This document shows, piece by piece, positions 1-7,555 of a DNA stretch of 64,000 nucleotides (positions are counted from its first letter, which is position 1; every line of letters starts with the position of its first letter). The notes under the pieces were generated by a model. That model saw only the letters and a program-made list of their open reading frames with translations, searched no databases and was not told where the DNA came from. The stretch comes from an uncultured Bacilli bacterium (GTDB lineage Bacteria > Bacillota_I > Bacilli_A > RF39 > UBA660). The DNA is taken from assembly GCA_934119965.1 (NCBI GenBank), contig CAKOTA010000002.1:45774-109773 (forward strand). The letters run 5' to 3'. The translations under genes were made by a program, and so were the position numbers.

Positions 1-669
1 GTTTACCATATTATTATATTTCCAATTATATTCGTCTGTTAAAGTATTAGCAGGCAATTTATTATTAAAGCATTGTTCACATTGTGTATTGTCTTCAATC
101 ACTTCATAGTTTTCTTGAATATTATTATAATCATTATTATTTTCAACTGGCTTTTCATTCACAGTCAATTTAAATTCTTCTTCTTTTTTATTATTAGAAG
201 AATCTATTGCTACATATTTTAATGTATATTCTCCAGCATTATCAAAATTATAAGTTCCTTCTACGGTTGCTTTTATTTCTTCTTTTGAATTATCACTTAC
301 TTTAACATTTTCTAATAAATCTATACTTGTTCCAACTGTTGTTGATAATTCTTTTTGATATTCTATTGTTGGTGCTTGTGTATCTATAATTTTGATTTTA
401 AATCTATATTCTTTTTCTTTATTTTTATCTTTATATTTTAAAATAATTTCTTTTGTTCCTAATGATGAAGTATCAATTATTTCATCTTTATTTATTATTT
501 CTACTTTATTTTTCTTACTAACTAATGACGATAATTTTAATTCACTATTTATTTCAAAATTTAAATTATTGTTTAAAATTATATCTACTTTTTGTTCTGA
601 CTTATTGTTACCACAACCAGTTACAATTAATAGTAACATTATTAAACTTAAAAATCTTACTTTTTTCAT
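1..669 (-). CDS. Ig-like-domain lipoprotein (C-terminal part outside window)
   Basis: The start lies at 669 after an AGGAG ribosome site, and the frame stays open to the window edge, so only the first 223 codons are visible. The N-terminus is a lipoprotein signal peptide ending in IVTGC, with Cys19 the probable lipidated residue, so the protein should be anchored outside the membrane. The next 170 residues form two beta-rich Ig-like modules with phrases such as DTQAPTIEY, VSDNSKEE and AGEYTLKYVA that are typical of bacterial cell-surface DUF5011-like repeats. The same phrases occur in the 42,116-43,195 protein, so the two are paralogues. A CEQC pair appears near the edge. The function is unknown; adhesion or cell-wall attachment would be guesses. 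Confidence 0.85.
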   Translation of the reverse strand, partial: MKKVRFLSLIMLLLIVTGCGNNKSEQKVDIILNNNLNFEINSELKLSSLVSKKNKVEIINKDEIIDTSSLGTKEIILKYKDKNKEKEYRFKIKIIDTQAPTIEYQKELSTTVGTSIDLLENVKVSDNSKEEIKATVEGTYNFDNAGEYTLKYVAIDSSNNKKEEEFKLTVNEKPVENNNDYNNIQENYEVIEDNTQCEQCFNNKLPANTLTDEYNWKYNNMVN

Positions 670-823
670 ATCCAAACTCCTAACTGTAATTAAAAAAGAA
701 ACACAAAATAACTATGTTCCGATAATATTATTAAGTAAATTGTACTATCAGATTACAACTTTACCATCGACAATATTATTGTATCATTATACAAAATATG
801 TGTCAATTAATTTATACAAATCG

Positions 824-854
824 AAAAAACATATATTACTTAGAATATATGTTT
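824..854 (-). terminator. Rho-independent terminator after the 51-residue small protein
   Basis: On the minus strand an 11-bp inverted repeat (827-837 with 844-854) with a 6-nt loop is followed by a run of six T. The stem is AT-only, so it is weak in energy but has the right layout and lies just downstream of the stop at 881. Confidence 0.6.
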
Positions 855-880
855 AAATTTTTTGTTTTTAGTCATAATAA

Positions 881-1036
881 CTATGAACAAAATTTAGTAT
901 ATTGTTCTAATAACAATTCATCATATTTTTTTAATATTTCTTTTTCCATTTTTGTAGAAAATATTTTTTTCTTCATAACTTCATTTCTTAATTTGTTTCT
1001 TTTTTCTTCTAAAATTTCTATTATTGCACTATTCAT
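881..1036 (-). CDS. 51-residue charged helical protein, possibly Spo0E-like
   Basis: This small minus-strand ORF reads MNSAIIEILEEKRNKL and ends in TKFCS; an in-frame ATG at 1048 would add four residues. It has two predicted helices separated by an FSTKMEKE turn, then KKYDELLLEQY. That layout resembles Spo0E-like aspartyl-phosphate phosphatases, whose signature is SQELD, but here the signature position reads KKYDE, so the assignment is tentative. A near-consensus sigma-A promoter lies immediately upstream. The gene is divergent from an XRE regulator and shares a palindrome with it, so regulation by that protein is likely. It could equally be an unrelated two-helix protein. Confidence 0.55.
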   Translation of the reverse strand: MNSAIIEILEEKRNKLRNEVMKKKIFSTKMEKEILKKYDELLLEQYTKFCS

Positions 1037-1052
1037 CCAACCACCCATACTT

Positions 1053-1081
1053 ATTATACTGGTTAATTAACCAATAGTCAA
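1053..1081 (-). promoter_or_regulatory. sigma-A promoter for the 51-residue protein
   Basis: On the minus strand TTGACT (1076-1081) and TATAAT (1053-1058) are separated by exactly 17 nt. The spacer contains the 14-bp palindrome at 1060-1073. The expected start of transcription is only about ten bases before the ATG at 1036, so the leader is very short. Confidence 0.8.
1060..1073. promoter_or_regulatory. palindromic operator in divergent promoter region
   Basis: The sequence TGGTTAATTAACCA is a perfect 14-bp palindrome. It sits in the spacer of the leftward promoter and immediately upstream of the -35 of the rightward XRE gene promoter, the classic place for a repressor that controls itself and its neighbour. 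Binding by the XRE protein is inferred. Confidence 0.65.
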
Positions 1082-1103
1082 TAGATAATCATAATGCTAG
1101 AAT
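1075..1103 (+). promoter_or_regulatory. candidate promoter for the XRE regulator
   Basis: TAGTCA (1075-1080) and TAGAAT (1098-1103) are 17 nt apart, and the -10 is preceded by TG in the extended -10 position. It overlaps the opposing promoter and lies next to the palindrome. Confidence 0.55.
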
Positions 1104-1123
1104 AAATATATAGGAGGTAAGTT

Positions 1124-1363
1124 ATGAGTAAAGTTTATAAAGTTAAATTAGAAAATGGCTATTTCCTATTTAAATTGGATGATGTATTAGAGAAAAAACA
1201 AATTAGTAAAAATAAACTAATGCGTGATACTAATACTGATTTCAAGGTTATCAAAAGATTAAGTACTGGAGAATGCACAAGAATGGATATTTTTATAATA
1301 GCAAGACTATGTGATTATCTTAATTGTGAAATGACAGATATTGTTGAATATATAAAAGAATAG
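1124..1363 (+). CDS. XRE/Cro-type HTH transcriptional regulator (HTH_26 type)
   Basis: The 79-residue protein is a single helix-turn-helix domain. Residues 16-70 hold KLDDVLEKKQISKNKLMRDT, a recognition segment around DFKVIKRLSTG, and the ending LCDYLNCEMTDIVEYI, which is characteristic of the YozG/HTH_26 group of small Cro/C1-like repressors. The ATG follows a strong AGGAGGT site 6 nt upstream. There is no effector or dimerisation domain beyond the HTH. It is divergent from the small protein at 881-1036, with a 14-bp palindrome between them, suggesting an autoregulated pair. Confidence 0.88.
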   Translation: MSKVYKVKLENGYFLFKLDDVLEKKQISKNKLMRDTNTDFKVIKRLSTGECTRMDIFIIARLCDYLNCEMTDIVEYIKE

Positions 1364-1384
1364 ACACAAATGTGTCTATTTTTC
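1359..1384. terminator. bidirectional terminator between convergent genes
   Basis: A 10-bp inverted repeat (AATAGACACA / TGTGTCTATT) with a 2-nt loop spans 1359-1380 and is followed by T on the plus strand and A-rich sequence before it. It includes the stop codons of both the XRE gene and the methyltransferase gene that converge here. Confidence 0.75.
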
Positions 1385-2239
1385 GTATCTTGTAACTATT
1401 CCACATGGTAATATTAAATTTGAATTTTTTATTGGTAATCCAATTTCATCTGAATAAATTTTTCCTGGGTATTTTTTACCTAGTGTTAATTTTAATACAT
1501 TATTCATTACTTCCATTGATAATCCTGTAGTATATGAATTTATAATAAAGAATAAAGGATCATCTGATAGTATTTCCATACATAGTTCTACTAAATTAAA
1601 TAAATCTTTTTCTATATCCCAAACTTCACCATTAGATCCTCTTCCGTAACTTGGAGGATCCATTATTATAGCATCATATTTATTTCCGCGTCTAATTTCT
1701 CTCTTAACAAATTTTACGACATCATCAACTAAATATCTAATTGGTTTATCTTCTAGGCCGGATGAAACAACATTTTCCTTAGCCCAATCAACCATTCCTT
1801 TTGATGAATCAACATGTACTACACTTGCTCCAGCTGATAAACAAGCAACACTTGCACCACCAGTATAAGCAAATAGATTAAGTACTTTTATTTCCCTATT
1901 AGATTCTTTAATTTTATTTATCATAAAATCCCAGTTAGCAGCTTGTTCTGGAAATAGGCCTGTATGCTTAAAACCCATTTGTTTTATATTAAATACTAAA
2001 TTTTTGTATTTTACTTGCCACCTGTCTGGCGTTCTTTTTAGGTTTTCCCAATAGCCTCCACCTTTATTACTTCTGTGATAATGTGCATTAATATTTTTAT
2101 ATTTTTCTAATAAATTTCCGTTATTCCATATAATTTGTGGATCTGGTCTAAGTAGTATAATGTCATTCCATCTTTCTAGTTTTTCACCATTAGATGTATC
2201 TAATATTTCATAATTTTTCCATTCATTACTTATTATCAT
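1376..2239 (-). CDS. class I SAM-dependent methyltransferase (RlmI/RlmK-like)
   Basis: The 287-residue protein carries a Rossmann methyltransferase core: the SAM-binding motif NLFAYTGGAS at residues 121-130, an acidic strand end VHVDSS at about 142, and the catalytic motif DPPSYGRG at 194-201. The arrangement and the DPP motif match the rRNA cytosine-C5 methyltransferase group around RlmI/RlmK and Bacillus YwbD, but no PUA domain is present at the N-terminus. An rRNA substrate is therefore inferred from the family. A GGTGA ribosome site precedes the ATG. It converges on the XRE gene and appears to be transcribed alone. Confidence 0.85.
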   Translation of the reverse strand: MIISNEWKNYEILDTSNGEKLERWNDIILLRPDPQIIWNNGNLLEKYKNINAHYHRSNKGGGYWENLKRTPDRWQVKYKNLVFNIKQMGFKHTGLFPEQAANWDFMINKIKESNREIKVLNLFAYTGGASVACLSAGASVVHVDSSKGMVDWAKENVVSSGLEDKPIRYLVDDVVKFVKREIRRGNKYDAIIMDPPSYGRGSNGEVWDIEKDLFNLVELCMEILSDDPLFFIINSYTTGLSMEVMNNVLKLTLGKKYPGKIYSDEIGLPIKNSNLILPCGIVTRYEK

Positions 2240-2305
2240 AAAATCACCTATTCAATTATAACATATTTAGATAGATTTAAAAACTGGATAAACGAATTAT
2301 AATTT

Positions 2306-2709
2306 CTATCTTCCTTTATGTTTTTCTAATTTTTTCTTTTGTTTAATTTCAAATTTTTTCTTTTCTGCTTGTTCCCTCTTTATTTTATAATTTTCTTTAT
2401 TATCTTGTTTAATCAATTCATGTTGTTGCTTTAAAGCTTGTTGAGATTTCGTTCCAACTGATTTTTTTATCTGATTTTTAACAATTCTTTGCAATCTTTT
2501 AGGGTTAATTTTACTATAGTTTTTACTGGAGGACTGAATTTCAAAAATCTATAATTGTTCAAGATAAAATTATGGATTTCTATATCTTTAGGCTCTGAAC
2601 CAAAAGTAAATTTAGCAACTTCAAGTTTATTATTAACTATTTTTTCAAATATACCAACCCAAAAAGTACCATCAAATAAGACAGTTAATTTTATTTGTAC
2701 CTTATTCAT
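2306..2709 (-). pseudogene. yjdF: yjdF (DUF2992) gene broken by a one-base frameshift
   Basis: Two overlapping frames together encode one YjdF-family protein. The first (2467-2709) has the N-terminal half with the family phrases LTVLFDGTFWVGIFE and FGSEPKDIEIHNFIL. The second (2306 onward) has the basic C-terminal half with KSVGTKSQQALK, ending in KKLEKHKGR. Adding one A to the four-A run at 2509-2512 (minus strand) joins them as VKINPKRLQRIVKNQ, giving about 134 residues, the usual family length. In other Firmicutes the gene often follows the yjdF riboswitch, but the short leader here has no room for it. The break could be a real mutation, a homopolymer error in the assembly, or ribosomal slippage. 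Confidence 0.85.
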
Positions 2710-2804
2710 TTAATTTACCTCCTACATATATTTAGATAAGAAAATTAAGATGATGGACATTAACAATTAATTTTGTATTCCTATTATACTACAAATTATT
2801 TTAA

Positions 2805-2834
2805 GAAAAAAGCCAAGTTGTAAAACTTGACTTT
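2805..2834 (-). terminator. terminator of the rplM-rpsI transcript
   Basis: On the minus strand a 10-bp stem (AAGTCAAGTT with AACTTGGCTT, one G-T pair) is followed by TTTTTT, just downstream of the rpsI stop at 2845. Confidence 0.8.
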
Positions 2835-2844
2835 GATATGCAAA

Positions 2845-3261
2845 TTATCTTTTTGAGAATTGTGGTGCTCTACGAGCTGCTTTAAGACCTGGTTTTTTAC
2901 GTTCTTTAACTCTTGAGTCTCTTGTAATAAATCCAGCTCTTTTTAAAGTTTTTCTGTAACTATCTTCTGATTCTTCATTACCAGCATCGTATTGTAATAA
3001 AGCTCTTGTAATTCCTAGACGGATAGCACCAGCTTGACCAGTGAATCCTCCACCATTTACTTTAGCTTCGATATCAAATGTTTCAGCATTATTAGTTGCT
3101 ACTAGAGGTTGCATTAAATCCATAACATTAGTTTCATATGGGAAAAATTCTCTAACATCTTTTCCATTAACTGTTATTTTACCTTTACCTGGAACCATCT
3201 TAATTTGTGCTACAGATGATTTTCTTCTACCAGTTCCAATAAATATTCTTTTATCAGCCAT
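2845..3261 (-). CDS. rpsI: 30S ribosomal protein S9
   Basis: This is the small-subunit protein whose C-terminal tail reaches the P-site tRNA. The 138-residue sequence has the family start [16 protein letters not shown], the central [15 protein letters not shown], and the basic C-terminus ending in APQFSKR, with the terminal KR that contacts the tRNA. It lies 12 nt downstream of rplM, the usual L13-S9 pair, and shares its promoter. A terminator follows. Confidence 0.98.
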   Translation of the reverse strand: MADKRIFIGTGRRKSSVAQIKMVPGKGKITVNGKDVREFFPYETNVMDLMQPLVATNNAETFDIEAKVNGGGFTGQAGAIRLGITRALLQYDAGNEESEDSYRKTLKRAGFITRDSRVKERKKPGLKAARRAPQFSKR

Positions 3262-3273
3262 TTAAAAAACCTC

Positions 3274-3708
3274 CTATTTCATTTTTAACTCAACTGGTTG
3301 TTGAGCTGCATGTGGATGTGATCCTTCTGCGTAAACAAATAATTTTTTATACATTTGACGTCCTAGTCTTCCTTTTGGAAGCATACCTTTAATAGCTCTT
3401 TCCATCATTTCTACTGGATAGCTTTCTTTCATAACACGAGCTGTTCTTTCTCTTAATCCTCCAGTGTAACCACTGTGATTGTAATAAATTTTATCTTCTA
3501 ATTTATTACCAGTTAAGTTAACTTTTGAAGCATTAATGATAATTACATTGTCTCCACAATCGATATGTGGTGTGAAAGTTGGTTTATGTTTTCCTCTTAA
3601 GATATGTGCAGCTTTAGTAGCAACACGACCTAAGTTTTGACCTTCAGCATCAATTACATACCAATTACGAACTAATTCTTCTTTTTTTTGCATATATGAA
3701 TTTTTCAT
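3274..3708 (-). CDS. rplM: 50S ribosomal protein L13
   Basis: The 144-residue L13 has the conserved segments [24 protein letters not shown], and [17 protein letters not shown]. An upstream extension to 3789 is open in frame, but the ATG at 3708 follows AGGGAAA and gives the family length, and the region above it is the leader of a strong promoter. L13 is an early assembly protein of the large subunit. It heads the rplM-rpsI operon. Confidence 0.97.
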   Translation of the reverse strand: MKNSYMQKKEELVRNWYVIDAEGQNLGRVATKAAHILRGKHKPTFTPHIDCGDNVIIINASKVNLTGNKLEDKIYYNHSGYTGGLRERTARVMKESYPVEMMERAIKGMLPKGRLGRQMYKKLFVYAEGSHPHAAQQPVELKMK

Positions 3709-3788
3709 AAATATTTCCCTTTCTAATATAAATTGTTTGAAATGAGTGTTCCCAATACCCATTTCTTTGGGATATATAAAATGTACCA
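3709..3788 (-). promoter_or_regulatory. structured leader of rplM (possible L13 leader)
   Basis: About 80 nt separate the predicted transcription start from the rplM ATG. Within it TCCCAA can pair with TTGGGA, and GAAATG can pair with CATTTC; these two stems overlap and so exclude each other. Known Bacillota rplM operons carry an autoregulatory L13 leader at this place. The match here is by position and foldability only. Confidence 0.45.
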
Positions 3789-3794
3789 ATTATG

Positions 3795-3823
3795 ATTGTA
3801 CTAAAAAAAGGTTAAAAAGTCAA
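3795..3823 (-). promoter_or_regulatory. sigma-A promoter of rplM-rpsI
   Basis: TTGACT (3818-3823) and TACAAT (3795-3800) on the minus strand are separated by 17 nt. Confidence 0.85.
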
Positions 3824-3853
3824 TAAATTTCCTTTATAAATAAAGAGTTTTTA

Positions 3854-4582
3854 TTAATATTTTACATTTTTTAAGTATAAGCCTTCTGGAGGTGCAGTTA
3901 TACCTGCTTTTTCTCTATTTTCAGATAATAATATTTCTTTCACTTGATCAATTTCTTTTTTATCAGATCCTACTTCAATTAATGTACCTACTAGATTTCT
4001 AACCATATATCTTAAAAAACCATTGCCTATAAATTTTATTTCTAAAATATTATTTTTTAATTCAAATTTAATGTTATATATAGTTCTAACATAGTCTTTT
4101 TCTTTGATATCTGTTTTGGTGAATGATTTAAAATTATGAGTACCTATTAATATTTTAGAAGCTTTTTTCATTTTTTTAACATCTAATTTTTTATTATATT
4201 GATAGATATAATTTCTATCAAATACATTATATTCACCTATATTAATTTTATAAATATATTCTTTTTTTATGACATTAAATCTTGCGTGAAAATCGTCTGG
4301 TACCTTTTCTATTTTTTTAATATATATATCATCATTAATTAGTTTATTAAGTGAATGTTTTAGTTTATTAATATCTATTTCTGAATCACTATCAAAATGT
4401 GCTTTAGCATTTATTCCGTGCACTTTAGCGTCTGTTCTGCCACTAGAACTAATTGTAGTTTTTTTGTTTAATATTTTTGATAAATTATCTTCAATGTTAT
4501 CTTGAATTGTATTTTTATTTACTTGTTTTTGATAACCATTATAATTCGTTCCATCATAGGAAAATGTCATTAAGTAACGCAT
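3854..4582 (-). CDS. truA: tRNA pseudouridine(38-40) synthase
   Basis: TruA converts uridines 38-40 of the tRNA anticodon stem-loop to pseudouridine. The 242-residue sequence has the conserved start MRYLMTFSYDGTNYNGYQ, the catalytic motif GRTDAKVHG with Asp51, and NGFLRYMVRNLVGTL near the C-terminus. The ATG at 4582 was chosen because it follows GGAGGTAGAT; the frame is open a further six codons. The start overlaps the end of ecfT by 29 nt, so it is translated as the last gene of the ecf operon, as in many Bacillota. Confidence 0.96.
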   Translation of the reverse strand: MRYLMTFSYDGTNYNGYQKQVNKNTIQDNIEDNLSKILNKKTTISSSGRTDAKVHGINAKAHFDSDSEIDINKLKHSLNKLINDDIYIKKIEKVPDDFHARFNVIKKEYIYKINIGEYNVFDRNYIYQYNKKLDVKKMKKASKILIGTHNFKSFTKTDIKEKDYVRTIYNIKFELKNNILEIKFIGNGFLRYMVRNLVGTLIEVGSDKKEIDQVKEILLSENREKAGITAPPEGLYLKNVKY

Positions 4583-5288
4583 ATCTACCTCCAAATACAA
4601 CTATGTAAATTATTAATATTATCCAATCTCTTAGATTCCAATTATAAGTATCTATTTTAATATTATAATCATATAATTTCAATTCTAGTTCATCGGCTAA
4701 CATATCAGCTTTCCTAATTAGTAAACTGAATGTTGGGATTATTATTGCTTTTAATACTAATATTTTATTTTTTTTTATTCCTTTACTTATTAATCCTTTT
4801 ATTACTGTATTAAATTCTTCTATCACTATTGGTATAAATTTTATTGATAGTGTTAAAACAAATATAATTTTTTTGGTGTTTATTTTTAATATTTTTAATG
4901 GCAGTAATAATTTATCTAGACTATATATTAATTCATTTGTTGATGTTGAGATTGTTATTAATGAACTATATATAAATATTTCTATTATTTTTAGAATATT
5001 TGTTATGTTTAATATCATATCTACTTTACATAATAAATTAATAATAAATACAGGTATTAATAAATATAATAATCCTTTCATTGATTTTAAATATTTATTT
5101 ATTTTAATTTTTGATAATAATATTAATAAAACTAAATATATAATAAGTAAAATATGTTCTATTATATTATTTGAGGTTATTGATATTATTGTAAAAATAA
5201 TTAAAGTTAATAGTTTATTTAATGGATTAATTTTTTGAATGATTGAGTTTGTATCTATGTATCTAAATATTTGAATGTTATTTAACAT
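4554..5288 (-). CDS. ecfT: energy-coupling factor transporter transmembrane protein EcfT
   Basis: EcfT is the membrane scaffold that couples the two EcfA ATPases to exchangeable vitamin- or metal-binding S components. The 244-residue sequence is hydrophobic, with about five membrane segments, and near residues 193-207 has IRKADMLADELELKLYD, corresponding to the coupling-helix region of the family. It starts inside the end of ecfA2 (11-nt overlap) and overlaps truA. Very low GC has replaced many usual residues by Ile, Asn and Lys, so similarity to reference EcfT will be modest. Confidence 0.9.
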   Translation of the reverse strand: MLNNIQIFRYIDTNSIIQKINPLNKLLTLIIFTIISITSNNIIEHILLIIYLVLLILLSKIKINKYLKSMKGLLYLLIPVFIINLLCKVDMILNITNILKIIEIFIYSSLITISTSTNELIYSLDKLLLPLKILKINTKKIIFVLTLSIKFIPIVIEEFNTVIKGLISKGIKKNKILVLKAIIIPTFSLLIRKADMLADELELKLYDYNIKIDTYNWNLRDWIILIIYIVVFGGRYALLNDIFL

Positions 5289-6081
5289 ATCTATAAATAT
5301 CCTTTATTAAATCATTTATATCATCTCTATATCCTATTTTTATCTTTTTTATTTTAAGAACTTTGTTAGAAAATGAAATTAAATTAGGAACTTTTATCTT
5401 TATTTTATTTAGTTTTTCTTCTTGTTTAAATATTGTATATTTATCGCCTTCCATAATTATTTTTTTATTATCAAGAACGTATATATAATCTGCTATTTTG
5501 TGAATAAAATTCATATCGTGAGAGGCAATTATTATTGTCTTATTATATCTATTTTTAAGCATTCTTATTAATTTAATCATTTCATTTTTATCTTTATCAT
5601 CTAATCCAATTGTTGGTTCATCTAATAATATTATTTTAGGATTTAAAATTAATACTGAGGCTAAGGCTAATTTTCTTTTTTCACCACTAGATAAATTAAA
5701 AGGATTTTTATTTAAATAGTCTTCATTTAAATTTACCATTTCTAAAACATCATAGATTCTTTTATTTATATCTTTTTTATAATCACTTAATTTTAATATA
5801 ACTTCTAGTTCTTTTTTTACTGTTTGATTAAAAAATTGTTCTTCTGGAAATTGAAACAAAAATCCAATTTTGTTTACATCTTCAATTATTATTTCACCTT
5901 TTGTAGGTACAATAATATTATCGATTAGTTCTAATAGGGTAGTTTTACCACTTCCGCTTTTTCCAATAATTGAAGTTATTTTTCCAGCTTCAAATTTCAT
6001 ATTTATATTTTTTAATACTTCTTTTTTTTCATAATTTATTTTTTCATAAGTAAAATCCACATTTTTTAATTCTATTTCCAT
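5278..6081 (-). CDS. ecfA2: ECF transporter ATP-binding protein EcfA2
   Basis: This 267-residue ABC ATPase has Walker A GKSGSGKT (40-47), a canonical Q-loop LFQFPEEQFF (75-84), signature LSSGE (130-134), Walker B KIILLDEPT (149-157), and the switch histidine in IIASHDM. The FPEEQFF phrase is typical of EcfA proteins. It pairs with the neighbouring EcfA1 to power vitamin uptake through EcfT, and overlaps both neighbours by about 10 nt. Confidence 0.95.
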   Translation of the reverse strand: MEIELKNVDFTYEKINYEKKEVLKNINMKFEAGKITSIIGKSGSGKTTLLELIDNIIVPTKGEIIIEDVNKIGFLFQFPEEQFFNQTVKKELEVILKLSDYKKDINKRIYDVLEMVNLNEDYLNKNPFNLSSGEKRKLALASVLILNPKIILLDEPTIGLDDKDKNEMIKLIRMLKNRYNKTIIIASHDMNFIHKIADYIYVLDNKKIIMEGDKYTIFKQEEKLNKIKIKVPNLISFSNKVLKIKKIKIGYRDDINDLIKDIYRYVK

Positions 6082-6857
6082 AATTTATTCACCATCTTAT
6101 TAATGTCTAATATTATTTCATCTAGTAAATTATAATATTTCAATTTGATTGATAGGGATGCCATAAATGGTAATTCTAGGTTATTTTCTTTAAATATTTT
6201 TTCGTTCTCAAAGGCTTTATTTGTTTTTGAATCTAATACTATGTTTTTATTTCCTAGCATTACTATTCTTTTACCATATAAAAGATCATCCATATCATTC
6301 GTAGTACATATTATTGTTGTTTTATTTTCTCTATTTATTTTTTTTAAATATTTATATACTTTTTCTTTTGTTATTCCATCTAACATAGATGTACATTCAT
6401 CCAGTATTATTATTTTAGGGGTTCCTAAAAGTGCAGCGGCTATTTTTACTAATTCTTTTTCTCCACCGCTTAATGAGTTTGGTTCACAATCTAAAATATT
6501 TTCTATTTCTAGGTATTTTGCTATTTTGTTTATTTGCTCATTTATTTCTTCTTTTGGTGTATTTAGATTTTTTAGTTTTATTTCTAATTCTTCTCTTACT
6601 GTATCTGTTATAAAAATAGTGTTTAATCCTTCAAATGATACATTCATTATTTTTTTTATTTCATTTATTTCAGCATTATCTACTTTTATATCAAAGTTTT
6701 CCTTTATTAAACCTGATAGTATTTTGACTAATGTTGTTTTGCCACTTCCGCTTTTTCCTATTATAAAAACAAATTCACCATTTTTAATTTCTAGATTTAA
6801 ATCACTAAATATTATCTTATTTTTATATGAAAAATTTAAGTTTTTAATTGTTATCAT
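6072..6857 (-). CDS. ecfA1: ECF transporter ATP-binding protein EcfA1
   Basis: The first gene of the ecf operon encodes a 261-residue ABC ATPase with Walker A GKSGSGKT (34-41), signature LSGGE (129-133) and Walker B IIILDE (149-154). Three positions depart from the family: the Q-loop reads FEGLN instead of FQNP, the residue after Walker B Glu is Cys instead of Pro (DECTSMLD), and the switch-histidine region reads CTTNDM with no His. This ATPase site may be degenerate, leaving hydrolysis to the EcfA2 composite site. The ATG at 6857 was chosen over a GTG three codons upstream because GGGTGG lies 5 nt before it. Confidence 0.93.
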   Translation of the reverse strand: MITIKNLNFSYKNKIIFSDLNLEIKNGEFVFIIGKSGSGKTTLVKILSGLIKENFDIKVDNAEINEIKKIMNVSFEGLNTIFITDTVREELEIKLKNLNTPKEEINEQINKIAKYLEIENILDCEPNSLSGGEKELVKIAAALLGTPKIIILDECTSMLDGITKEKVYKYLKKINRENKTTIICTTNDMDDLLYGKRIVMLGNKNIVLDSKTNKAFENEKIFKENNLELPFMASLSIKLKYYNLLDEIILDINKMVNKLWK

Positions 6858-6881
6858 TTTAACCACCCGCTAATACTATCT

Positions 6882-6910
6882 ATTATAATATAATTAATCT
6901 TATTTTACAA
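6882..6910 (-). promoter_or_regulatory. sigma-A promoter of ecfA1-ecfA2-ecfT-truA
   Basis: TTGTAA (6905-6910) and TATAAT (6882-6887) on the minus strand with a 17-nt spacer, about 25 nt before the ecfA1 start. Confidence 0.8.
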
Positions 6911-6920
6911 TTTTTTTAAG

Positions 6921-6948
6921 AAAAAAGTAGTAAAAACTATTTTACTAC
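6921..6948 (-). terminator. terminator after the pilin-like gene
   Basis: A 9-bp stem (GTAGTAAAA / TTTTACTAC in plus-strand reading, 6927-6935 and 6940-6948) is followed on the minus strand by six T. It separates the pilin gene from the ecf promoter. Confidence 0.8.
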
Positions 6949-7554
6949 TGCCTTATATTCTTTATCTTTTAAATTTATTTTTATTGTTTTATTTGGAATA
7001 TTAATTTCGGTACTTTCCTTATACTCAGTATTATATATTGATAATTTTATGTATTTTTGATTAATTAATGTTTCTACATCTACTGAGGAATTGTCTTGTA
7101 ATTCATTATCTTCAGCATATCTTATAGCTGCTTGTTCAATAAAATCGTCAGTACTTATGTATGCATTATAAGAATATTTACTATTTTTTACCTCTCCTGT
7201 AATTTCATCTACTATATTTATGCAATCTATTATTACAAAGGTATTATGATCTTCGTCGTCAAATGTTCCGCCATTTATCGGATCAGTAACTTTTTCGTCT
7301 AAGTATGAATCATCTATTAATTCGTCTATTGTTACTAACAATGAATCGTTCTCATTATTTGGAAAATGAGTATCATTTACATTGTCTGCTGCCCAACTCA
7401 TGGCAGCGGATTTTATTGATCCTAAATTTGTATCATATACTTGTTTTTTATAATCCTTTATACTCACTAAAATATTAGGGGTAACAATAAGTGCGATTAT
7501 TGAAAGAATGACTAATGTTGTTACCAATTCTATTAATGTAAATCCTTTTTTCAT
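6937..7554 (-). CDS. type IV pilin-like / pseudopilin protein
   Basis: The N-terminus is a class III prepilin signal: a short basic leader, then GFTLIE (residues 4-9) and a hydrophobic helix VTTLVILSIIALIVTPNIL. A prepilin peptidase should cut after Gly4, leaving an N-terminal Phe with Glu5. The remaining 170 residues are hydrophilic and acidic, with no cysteine pair, and carry two similar segments around DELIDDSYLDEKVTDP and VETLINQKYIKL. Such proteins build competence pseudopili or secretion pseudopili in Gram-positive bacteria. No other pilus gene lies nearby; the start is 2 nt from the SDR gene, so they are co-transcribed. The role is unassigned. Confidence 0.88.
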   Translation of the reverse strand: MKKGFTLIELVTTLVILSIIALIVTPNILVSIKDYKKQVYDTNLGSIKSAAMSWAADNVNDTHFPNNENDSLLVTIDELIDDSYLDEKVTDPINGGTFDDEDHNTFVIIDCINIVDEITGEVKNSKYSYNAYISTDDFIEQAAIRYAEDNELQDNSSVDVETLINQKYIKLSIYNTEYKESTEINIPNKTIKINLKDKEYKAVVK

Positions 7555-7555
7555 A

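Noticed and set aside
392..856. Plus-strand ORF of 154 codons
   Set aside because: It is antisense to the lipoprotein gene and its upstream region, very Phe/Leu-rich, without a ribosome site.
2710..2800. yjdF riboswitch upstream of the broken yjdF gene
   Set aside because: The space between promoter and ATG is only about 70 nt and lacks visible stems.
6145..6873. Long plus-strand ORF of 242 codons
   Set aside because: It is antisense to ecfA1, has no ribosome site and its composition is that of reversed Lys/Ile codons.
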